A stretch of 6,746 nt of DNA, taken from Woeseiaceae bacterium (GTDB lineage: Bacteria; Pseudomonadota; Gammaproteobacteria; Steroidobacterales; Woeseiaceae). The notes under the pieces were generated by a model. The model was given only the letters and a program-made list of their open reading frames with translations. It made no database searches and was not told where the DNA came from. The position numbers and the translations under genes were made by a program. How positions within the stretch are numbered: position 1 is the first letter of the stretch; each line of letters opens with the position of its first letter. Shown here one piece after another: positions 1 to 5,567 of this stretch. Where the stretch lies: contig JALHUQ010000424.1 in the NCBI GenBank assembly GCA_022866645.1, positions 1-6,746 of the forward strand, given 5' to 3'.

Positions 1-549
1 GTGCCTCGCGGTGCGACCAGCGAAGAGGACTGCGCGAATGAAGCGGCACTACTCGCCGATCCAAAAGAAGCGGCGGAGCATGTGATGCTTGTCGACCTTG
101 CCCGAAATGACCTTGGTCGTGTCGCGAAAGCCGGCTCCATCCAGGTGAATCCCTACCGCGCGATCGAGCGTTACAGCCATGTGATGCACATTGTGAGTGG
201 CGTGGAGGGCGAGCTTGCCGCGGAGTTCGATCAATTCGATTTGTTCGCGGCGAGCTTTCCCGCCGGTACGCTGGTCGGCGCACCGAAAGTTCGGGCGATG
301 CAGATTATCGAAGAGATGGAGCAGGTGGGCCGCGGACTGTATGCGGGAACCGCGGGCTACTTTGGCCTCAGCGGTGATATGGATCAGGCAATTACTATTC
401 GTACGCTGGTCTTTGCCGGTGGTGAATACAGTTTTCAGGCGGGTGCCGGCATTGTTGCCGACTCCGTACCCGCCAAGGAATATCGGGAAGTGCTGGCGAA
501 GAGCGCCATATTGAGGCGCGCCCTCGAGATGGCTGAGGCGGGATTGTAA
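1..549 (+). CDS. trpE: Anthranilate synthase component I, C-terminal part (5' end outside window)
   Basis: TrpE converts chorismate to anthranilate using ammonia supplied by TrpG, the first committed step of tryptophan synthesis in the cytoplasm. The visible 182 residues are the C-terminal third of the chorismate-binding domain; family members are about 490-520 residues, so the gene starts upstream. The first codon, GTG, is an internal Val just before PRGATSEED, which in the family follows an IAGTR-type stretch, so it is not a start. Visible signatures are DLARNDLGRV (32-41), YSHVMHIVS (58-66, catalytic-type His63), FPAGT (86-90), GAPKVRAM (93-100), YAGTAGYFG (114-122) and QAGAGIVADS (146-155). 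The usual Ser/Thr of GTLSGAPK is Val here. PabB is a possible paralogue, but DLARNDLGRV, FPAGT and adjacency to trpG through trpA make TrpE clear. The TAA stop shares one base with the trpG ATG. Confidence 0.96.
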   Translation: MPRGATSEEDCANEAALLADPKEAAEHVMLVDLARNDLGRVAKAGSIQVNPYRAIERYSHVMHIVSGVEGELAAEFDQFDLFAASFPAGTLVGAPKVRAMQIIEEMEQVGRGLYAGTAGYFGLSGDMDQAITIRTLVFAGGEYSFQAGAGIVADSVPAKEYREVLAKSAILRRALEMAEAGL

Positions 550-1148
550 TGGCCACAAAAACATTCGCTCACGTACGCATGTTGCTGATCGACAACTATG
601 ACTCCTTTACCTACAACCTCGTGCAGGCGTTTGCTGCGCAGGGTGCTGAAGTCATGGTCTATCGAAATGACAGAATCAGTGTCGAGGCAGGTCTTGCGCT
701 CAAACCAACGCATCTGGTCATTTCGCCCGGGCCTGGCCGACCCGATGACGCCGGTGTTTCACTGGACATGATTGCCGCCTTTGCCGGGGTCGCCCCGGTA
801 CTCGGCGTGTGTCTCGGACATCAAAGCATCGTGCAGCAGCAAGGCGGCGTGATTGTTCGAGCAGAACAGCTGATGCATGGCAAAACATCGCTGATCAAGC
901 ACGACGGAAAAACCGTATTCGAGGGACTTTCGCAGCCCTTCGTGGTCGGGCGCTATCATTCACTGTGCGCGGAGGTCGAATCGTTGCCCGACACACTCGA
1001 GATCACGGCCGAGACGGATAGAGGAGTGATCATGGGCGTGCGCCACAAGACGCTGCAGCTTGAGGGCGTGCAATTCCATCCGGAGAGCGTACTCACGCCC
1101 GAAGGTGAAACGCTGATGACAAACTTCATGCGGATGCAGAGTAAATGA
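549..1148 (+). CDS. trpG: Anthranilate synthase component II, glutamine amidotransferase
   Basis: TrpG is the class I glutaminase subunit that hydrolyses glutamine and passes ammonia to TrpE. It is 199 residues long, the usual size for a stand-alone TrpG. It opens with DNYDSFTYNL (15-24), carries the oxyanion motif ISPGPGRP (58-65), the nucleophile Cys88 in GVCLGHQ, the HGKTS segment (110-114) typical of TrpG/PabA, and the His177/Glu179 pair in QFHPES. The catalytic triad is therefore complete. The chosen ATG at 549 overlaps the trpE stop (TAATG) and has a GAGG at 535-538. An internal ATG at 579 would give the family-typical start MLLIDNYDSF but has no visible ribosome binding site, so a ten-residue extension is accepted with some doubt. 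Unlike in E. coli it is not fused to TrpD. In many bacteria the same protein also serves PabB; whether it does so here cannot be seen. Confidence 0.97.
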   Translation: MATKTFAHVRMLLIDNYDSFTYNLVQAFAAQGAEVMVYRNDRISVEAGLALKPTHLVISPGPGRPDDAGVSLDMIAAFAGVAPVLGVCLGHQSIVQQQGGVIVRAEQLMHGKTSLIKHDGKTVFEGLSQPFVVGRYHSLCAEVESLPDTLEITAETDRGVIMGVRHKTLQLEGVQFHPESVLTPEGETLMTNFMRMQSK

Positions 1149-2173
1149 GCAGGGAATACAGCGCACTCCTGGACGCGCTGTTAAACGGTGTCGCGCTCAC
1201 CGAAGGGCAGGCCTATGCCTTGATGCACAAACTGGCGGAAGGCGAACTGCCACCGGCCCTTGCCGGCGCCTTGCTCGCCGGCTTGCGAGCAAAGGGCGAG
1301 ACGGCTGACGAAATTCGCGGCTTCGCCACAGCCATGCGTGAACTGGCCGTGCACCCGGTCATTCCGGAAGGTGCACCCACGGTCGACACGGTTGGCACCG
1401 GCGGAGACGGTTCCGGCAGCCTCAATCTGTCTACGGGCACGGGTCTCCTCGCGGCGGCCTGTGGCTCGCGCGTGGTCAAGCATGGCAATCGCTCGGTATC
1501 GAGCCGTTCCGGCAGTGCCGACATGCTGGAGAGCCTCGGCATGCCATTGCCGCTGCATGAGCAGCAAGCAGTCGCCTGTCTCGAGGCCACGAGTTTTACC
1601 TTTCTGTTTGCTCCCGCCTACCATCCGGCAATGAAGGCGGTTGTACCGATACGCGGGGCCCTGTCTGTGCGCACGGTGTTCAATGTTCTCGGCCCGCTCA
1701 CGAATCCGGCCGCGCCGCCGTTCCAGTTGATCGGCGCCTACAGCCAAGCGGCCGCCAAACTAATGGCCGACGCGCTGGCGGGCATGCCGATGGAGCGGGC
1801 ATTCGTCGTTCATGGCGAACCCGGCTGGGACGAGGCAACTCCAGTCGGCGATTTCTGGCTCTACGACGTAAGGCCAGGCAAGGTCACACAAAGCAGACGC
1901 TGCCCGGAGGACTACGGCGTCGCACGGTGCAACCCACGGGATCTGGAAGGCGGCGACGCCGAGCACAATGCCAAAGAACTGGTGCGCGTTTTTACGGGAG
2001 ACGATAAAGGGGCGCATCGTGATGCTTTGCTGATGGGCGCCTCGCTGGTTCTTGAAGTGCAAGGCGCAGCCAAAGATGCGAAAGAGGGCGTCGCTATGGC
2101 GGCGGCGGCGATCGATGATGGCCGCGCTGAAGCGTTTCTCGTCGCGCTCCGCGAGCACTTCAACAAAGAATGA
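1145..2173 (+). CDS. trpD: Anthranilate phosphoribosyltransferase
   Basis: TrpD joins anthranilate to PRPP, giving phosphoribosyl-anthranilate and pyrophosphate. At 342 residues it has the normal monofunctional length. The N-terminal helical domain (about 1-70) is followed by the PRPP/diphosphate loop GTGGDGSGSLNLST (84-97; the family more often has TFNIST), the KHGNR motif (112-116) with SSRSGSADMLE (119-129), the anthranilate-site region RTVFNVLGPLTNP (176-188), and the metal-binding Asp229-Glu230 pair in GWDEATP. The start ATG overlaps the trpG stop as ATGA. The ribosome binding site is weak (AGAG directly upstream, a GGA further back), so translation is probably coupled to trpG. The basic RKEL-type stretch before the RT motif reads RGALSVRT, a mild divergence. 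Thymidine phosphorylase-like relatives of the superfamily are excluded by these motifs and by operon context. Confidence 0.97.
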   Translation: MSREYSALLDALLNGVALTEGQAYALMHKLAEGELPPALAGALLAGLRAKGETADEIRGFATAMRELAVHPVIPEGAPTVDTVGTGGDGSGSLNLSTGTGLLAAACGSRVVKHGNRSVSSRSGSADMLESLGMPLPLHEQQAVACLEATSFTFLFAPAYHPAMKAVVPIRGALSVRTVFNVLGPLTNPAAPPFQLIGAYSQAAAKLMADALAGMPMERAFVVHGEPGWDEATPVGDFWLYDVRPGKVTQSRRCPEDYGVARCNPRDLEGGDAEHNAKELVRVFTGDDKGAHRDALLMGASLVLEVQGAAKDAKEGVAMAAAAIDDGRAEAFLVALREHFNKE

Positions 2174-2970
2174 GCGATTTCCTGAAAACGATGGCGACTA
2201 ACAGTGCTGCACGGGCTGCTGCCGTGTCGTCATCCTTTACAGCATCAGACTTCGACAAGCCGGTGCTGCCGCTCAACCTGGGCGCATTCGACGTAATAGC
2301 CGAAATAAAGAACCGCTCGCCTGCCGAAGGCGACCTTAGTTATGGTGACAGTGACCTTAACTCCCGGGCACGAGCCTATGCTGCAGGCGGCGCGGCGGCG
2401 ATCTCGGTGCTGACGGAGCCGAGCCGCTTTGACGGCGATCTGGCGCACCTCGAAGAGGTCGTCGCGGCGGTCCCGAACACGCCCGTCATGCGTAAAGACT
2501 TCCTGGTTGAACCGCTGCAAATACTGGAGGCGCGTAAGGCCGGGGCGAGTGGCGTATTGCTGATCCTGGCCATGTTGAGTGACGCGAAGTTACGCGAGAT
2601 GCTTGACTGCGCCTGGGAGCACGGCTTGTTTGTGCTGCTGGAATCCTTCGATGAAGACGACCTCCGTCGGACTTCCGCCTTGCTCGAAAACCCCATGGAT
2701 CACGATAAGGCCGAAGGCGGCCACATGCTGGTCGGCGTCAATACGCGAAACCTGAGAACGCTTGCCGTGGACGCCGACAGATTGCGGAAGCTGGCATCAA
2801 TACTCCCCAAAGCAATCTGCGTCGCTGAAAGCGGCTTGTTGGTCCCTGCCGACGCGGCGCGAGTGGCCGCATGGGGCTATCGAATGGCCTTGGTCGGTAG
2901 CGCGTTGATGCGCAGCAAAGACCCTGCAGCCTTGATCACCGCGATGCGCGACGCAGGAGGTGCAGCGTGA
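2170..2970 (+). CDS. trpC: Indole-3-glycerol-phosphate synthase
   Basis: TrpC closes the indole ring, converting CdRP to indole-3-glycerol phosphate with loss of CO2 and water. It is a 266-residue TIM barrel. Expected catalytic positions are all present: Glu45, Lys47 and Ser50 in AEIKNRSP, Lys109 in MRKDF, Glu158 in LLESF, Asn191 in GVNTRNL, and Glu220-Ser221 in AESG. The spacing from Glu158 to Asn191 is 33 residues, against 21 in E. coli-type enzymes, so about 12 residues are inserted around 168-186 (NPMDHDKAEGG region). The first 30 residues diverge from the usual N-terminal helix. It is monofunctional, unlike the enteric TrpC-TrpF fusion. The start ATG overlaps the trpD stop as ATGA and has almost no Shine-Dalgarno sequence (AAAGA abutting the ATG), which suggests translational coupling. 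Confidence 0.95.
   Translation: MSDFLKTMATNSAARAAAVSSSFTASDFDKPVLPLNLGAFDVIAEIKNRSPAEGDLSYGDSDLNSRARAYAAGGAAAISVLTEPSRFDGDLAHLEEVVAAVPNTPVMRKDFLVEPLQILEARKAGASGVLLILAMLSDAKLREMLDCAWEHGLFVLLESFDEDDLRRTSALLENPMDHDKAEGGHMLVGVNTRNLRTLAVDADRLRKLASILPKAICVAESGLLVPADAARVAAWGYRMALVGSALMRSKDPAALITAMRDAGGAA
2955..2961 (+). promoter_or_regulatory. Strong ribosome binding site of trpF
   Basis: AGGAGGT is a near-perfect anti-16S complement lying 5 nt before the GTG at 2967. It sits inside the trpC coding end and is the strongest Shine-Dalgarno sequence at any junction in this operon. It supports the GTG at 2967 as the trpF start and probably compensates for the weaker start codon. Confidence 0.85.
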
Positions 2971-3560
2971 GCGTGTTCGTGAAAATTTGTGGCCTGAGTA
3001 AAGCAGACGATGTGCATGCGGCTGTCGAGGCAGGCGCGGATGCCATCGGCTTTGTATTCGCGAAATCAGTGCGCCAGATCACAGCTGCACAGGCCGCCGC
3101 CATCAGCGCGGCCGTGCCCGCGCACATCAAGCGCGTCGCCGTCATGCTGCATCCTGCGAATGAGGAGTGGCAGGCCGTGTTGCGGGAGTTCTCGCCGAAC
3201 GCACTGCAAACCGACGCCGAAGATTTTGCGATACTGGATGTTCCCCACTTCGTGGAACAATGGCCTGTCTTTCGTGAAGGCGGGTTAGAGCCGGACACCA
3301 ACGGCACCTACGTTTACGAAGGGCACAAGAGTGGCCAGGGCGTGAGCGTTGACTGGTCACTGGCGGCAGAGTTTGCGCGCGACGGCAACATGATTCTGGC
3401 GGGCGGCCTTGCTGTGCAAAACGTCGCGGAAGCGATAGCGACCGTTCGGCCGTTCGGCGTCGATGTGTCCAGCGCTGTTGAATCAGCGCCAGGGCAGAAA
3501 GACGAGCAATTGATCAAGAACTTCCTTAGTGCAGTGCGAGCTGCGGAGAAAAATCTATGA
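2967..3560 (+). CDS. trpF: Phosphoribosylanthranilate isomerase
   Basis: TrpF carries out the Amadori rearrangement of phosphoribosyl-anthranilate to CdRP. It is a single-domain TIM barrel of 197 residues. The general base Cys8 lies in VKICGL, the phosphate-contact region is GFVFAKSVR (28-36, Arg36), the general acid Asp129 lies in SVDW, and the C-terminal phosphate-binding pieces are ILAGGL (143-148) and GVDVSSAVES (164-173). Two family signatures are altered: KSPR is KSVR, and QLHG, after strand 4, reads QTDA at 81-84. The segment YEGHKSGQG (117-125) before the acid also differs from the common GGTG form. The start is GTG, overlapping the trpC stop as GTGA, with a strong AGGAGGT upstream; a second in-frame GTG two codons on is less well placed. 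Function is secure from the catalytic pair and the position between trpC and trpB. Confidence 0.94.
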   Translation: MSVFVKICGLSKADDVHAAVEAGADAIGFVFAKSVRQITAAQAAAISAAVPAHIKRVAVMLHPANEEWQAVLREFSPNALQTDAEDFAILDVPHFVEQWPVFREGGLEPDTNGTYVYEGHKSGQGVSVDWSLAAEFARDGNMILAGGLAVQNVAEAIATVRPFGVDVSSAVESAPGQKDEQLIKNFLSAVRAAEKNL

Positions 3561-4810
3561 GCACCCTGTTCGCTGCTGACGAAGCGAAGCGACTACTCGA
3601 TGCCGCCATCAGAGGTGAAATGCCCGACGAGCGCGGCCGTTTTGGTCCTTTCGGAGGTCGATACGTGCCGGAGACGCTGGTACCGGCCTTCGACCGGCTC
3701 GAAGCCGGAGTGAAAGAGCACCTTCATGCAAGCGACTTTCAGGCTGAGTTTCAAAAGGAATTGCGCGAGTGGGTTGGTCTCCCGACGGCGTTGACGTTTG
3801 CGCCGCAACTCAGCAAAGCGTGGGGAGCCGAGGTCTGGATCAAGCGAGAAGACCTGGCGCACACAGGCGCGCACAAGATCAACAACGCGATCGGCCAGGC
3901 GCTGCTCGCGAAACGACTGGGCGTAAAACGAGTCATCGCCGAAACGGGCGCCGGCCAACACGGCGTTGCGGCTGCGGCCGCCTGTGCACGTGTTGGATTG
4001 TCCTGCAGCGTCTATATGGGCGCCGTGGACATGGAGCGGCAGGCGCCCAATGTGGATCGTATTCGCAGACTTGGCGCCGAAGTCATCGCGGTGGAGTCGG
4101 GCGATAAAACCTTGCGCGCCGCGATTGATGAAGCGATGCGCGAATGGGTCACTGATCCTGACGGCATCTATTACTTGCTGGGTTCGGCGGTCGGCGCACA
4201 CCCCTACCCGTATCTCGTCCGCGAGTTGCAGTCGGTGATTGGGCGGGAGGCTCGACAACAAATGCTGGATCAGGCCGGCGGCTTACCCGACGTCGCGTTT
4301 GCGTGCGTCGGTGGTGGCTCAAACGCGATCGGACTCTTCTATCCCTTGCTGGCCGACGACATAGAACTGATTGGTGTCGAGGCCGGCGGTATCGGCGATG
4401 GGCTGGGCGAAAACGCAGCGACACTGGCGACCGGAACTCCCGGAGTGTTGCAAGGTTCATACACCATTATCTTGCAAGACGACGATGGGCAGGTCCAGGA
4501 GACGCAGTCCATTTCTGCGGGACTCGACTATTCCGGTGTTGGACCCGAGCACGCCCTGCTTCAGGCTATAGGCCGGGTGAAGTACATCTCGGCGCGAGAT
4601 AACGAGGCACTCGAAGCGCTCGAAGAGCTGTGTGCAACCGAAGGCATTCTGACCGCGCTCGAAACTGCGCATGCCTACGCAGCGGCACGCGAATACGCGA
4701 AACAGAATCCGGGCAAGCGAATTCTCATTGGCAACTCGGGCCGCGGCGACAAAGACATGCCGACACTCTCTCAACTTCCAGCAAGGACACGCCGTTATGA
4801 AGGCGCATGA
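3557..4810 (+). CDS. trpB: Tryptophan synthase beta chain
   Basis: TrpB is the PLP enzyme that condenses indole, channelled from TrpA, with serine to give tryptophan. The 417 residues include GRFGPFGGRYVPETL (27-41), the Schiff-base Lys107 in HTGAHKIN, the catalytic Glu129 in AETGAGQHG, the phosphate-binding GGGSN (252-256), GLDYSGVGPEH (322-332) and SGRGDKD (394-400, Ser394 near the PLP ring). It is therefore a canonical, TrpA-partnered TrpB1-type enzyme. Conserved prolines are replaced at Ala214 (GPHPYP to GAHPYP), Ser326 (DYPG to DYSG) and Thr366 (EGIIPALE-type to EGILTALE). The start at 3557 overlaps the trpF stop as ATGA with GGAGA at 3545-3549. It adds about 21 residues before Met22, which is where many family members begin and which has its own upstream AGAGGTG; a 396-residue product from 3620 is a real alternative. 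Confidence 0.97.
   Translation: MSTLFAADEAKRLLDAAIRGEMPDERGRFGPFGGRYVPETLVPAFDRLEAGVKEHLHASDFQAEFQKELREWVGLPTALTFAPQLSKAWGAEVWIKREDLAHTGAHKINNAIGQALLAKRLGVKRVIAETGAGQHGVAAAAACARVGLSCSVYMGAVDMERQAPNVDRIRRLGAEVIAVESGDKTLRAAIDEAMREWVTDPDGIYYLLGSAVGAHPYPYLVRELQSVIGREARQQMLDQAGGLPDVAFACVGGGSNAIGLFYPLLADDIELIGVEAGGIGDGLGENAATLATGTPGVLQGSYTIILQDDDGQVQETQSISAGLDYSGVGPEHALLQAIGRVKYISARDNEALEALEELCATEGILTALETAHAYAAAREYAKQNPGKRILIGNSGRGDKDMPTLSQLPARTRRYEGA
3611..3617 (+). promoter_or_regulatory. Candidate internal ribosome binding site for a shorter TrpB
   Basis: AGAGGTG lies just upstream of an in-frame ATG at 3620; the GAGG core ends 4 nt before it. The protein from that ATG would begin MPDERGRFGPFGG, matching the usual N-terminus of TrpB. 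It competes with the ATG at 3557, which has GGAGA 7 nt upstream and the operon's ATGA overlap. Sequence alone does not decide between them. Confidence 0.4.
4783..4787 (+). promoter_or_regulatory. Ribosome binding site of trpA
   Basis: AAGGA lies 9 nt before the ATG at 4797, inside the last codons of trpB. It fixes the trpA start at 4797 rather than at the upstream in-frame ATG at 4671, which would add 42 residues with no TrpA similarity. Confidence 0.7.
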
Positions 4811-5567
4811 GCGATTGAGTGCGGCCATTACTGCCGCGACTGATTTGGGCCGGACGGCACTGGTGCCGTTTATTACGGCTGGCTACCCGGAGCCGAAGGA
4901 CTTCATAGCAACATTGCAGGACGTCGCGTCAGTCGGCGATGTCGTCGAGATCGGCATTCCTTTCTCGGACCCGATGGCGGACGGTATGACGATTCAGCGC
5001 TCGAGTTTCATCGCCCTGCAAAAAGGCGTCAGTCTGAAATGGATTTTCGATCAGCTGGATTCTGCCAGCGGTGAAATCGACGCGCCGTTGGTCATTATGT
5101 CTTACCTGAATCCACTACTGGCATTCGGTTTCGACGCTCTGGCAGAGCGTTCGCTGGCGGCCGGCGTTTGCGGCTTTATTGTTCCCGACCTGCCGTTTGA
5201 GGAAAGTGACGATCTTCGAGCAGCGCTGGAAGCGCGCGGACTCGGCCTTATACAGCTCGTCACTCCGGCGACACCGGACGCAAGATTGAAAAAACTGTGT
5301 GATGCATCCCGTGGATTTGTTTACGCGGTCACGATCACCGGCATAACAGGCGGTGGCGCAGGGTTGCCGACTGATCTTGCCGACTACCTCGCCAAAGTGG
5401 TGTCATTCTCGACGATTCCGGTCTGTGCGGGTTTCGGTATCCGTGCGGCAGAAGATATTGCCGCTGTCGGTCTGTACGTGTCGGGTGCGATAGTCGGTTC
5501 GGCGCTGGTCGAAGTTCTTGAGCGTGGCGAGGATCCAAAGCCGTTCCTGAAGTCACTTATCCGCTAA
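4797..5567 (+). CDS. trpA: Tryptophan synthase alpha chain
   Basis: TrpA cleaves indole-3-glycerol phosphate to indole and glyceraldehyde-3-phosphate and channels indole to TrpB. It is a 256-residue TIM barrel, close to the usual 260-270. Both catalytic acids are present: Glu51 and Asp62 in EIGIPFSDPMAD (equivalent to Glu49 and Asp60 of the enteric enzyme). Other signatures are MSYLNP (101-106), VPDLPFEES (129-137), the loop-6 TGITG (181-185), AGFGI (211-215) and GAIVGSALV (230-238). The usual ADGP is ADGM and DLPxEE has Phe, deviations that may mark a lineage subtype. The start at 4797 overlaps trpB by 14 nt. An open frame extends upstream to 4671, but that part is trpB read out of phase. 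The TAA stop interlocks with the stop of the opposing gene, and no terminator hairpin follows. Confidence 0.97.
   Translation: MKAHERLSAAITAATDLGRTALVPFITAGYPEPKDFIATLQDVASVGDVVEIGIPFSDPMADGMTIQRSSFIALQKGVSLKWIFDQLDSASGEIDAPLVIMSYLNPLLAFGFDALAERSLAAGVCGFIVPDLPFEESDDLRAALEARGLGLIQLVTPATPDARLKKLCDASRGFVYAVTITGITGGGAGLPTDLADYLAKVVSFSTIPVCAGFGIRAAEDIAAVGLYVSGAIVGSALVEVLERGEDPKPFLKSLIR
5564..5567. other. Interlocked convergent stop codons (trpA / GGDEF-EAL gene)
   Basis: The trpA stop TAA (5565-5567, +) and the TAG of the opposing gene (5564-5566, -) share bases, so the two genes meet tail to tail with a 4-nt overlap. A 10-bp palindrome, AGGCATGCCT, covers 5567-5576. It has no loop and no T-run beside it, so it does not resemble an intrinsic terminator. 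Confidence 0.9.

Noticed and set aside
1..3. GTG at position 1 as a start codon for trpE
   Set aside because: The following PRGATSEED is an internal motif of the chorismate-binding domain, so the frame begins upstream of the window.
784..798. GC-only 6-bp stem with a 3-nt loop in trpG
   Set aside because: There is no T-run, it lies in the coding sequence just before the catalytic Cys motif, and it is not at a gene boundary.
1271..1292. Perfect 8-bp stem with a 6-nt loop in the early part of trpD, possible attenuator or terminator
   Set aside because: No T-run follows, and it sits inside codons for a conserved TrpD segment. It is best explained by coincidence in GC-rich coding sequence.
1181..1747. 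188-codon open frame on the minus strand inside trpD
   Set aside because: It lies wholly opposite a strongly conserved gene, has no recognisable motif, and is the kind of antisense frame that GC-rich coding DNA produces.
3593..4261. 222-codon open frame on the minus strand inside trpB
   Set aside because: Its composition (rich in Arg and His) is typical of an antisense shadow. It has no domain signature and no ribosome binding site that stands out.
4671..4796. Upstream extension of trpA giving 298 residues
   Set aside because: The 42 extra residues are trpB read out of phase and show no TrpA similarity. The ATG at 4797 has AAGGA upstream and gives the normal TrpA length.
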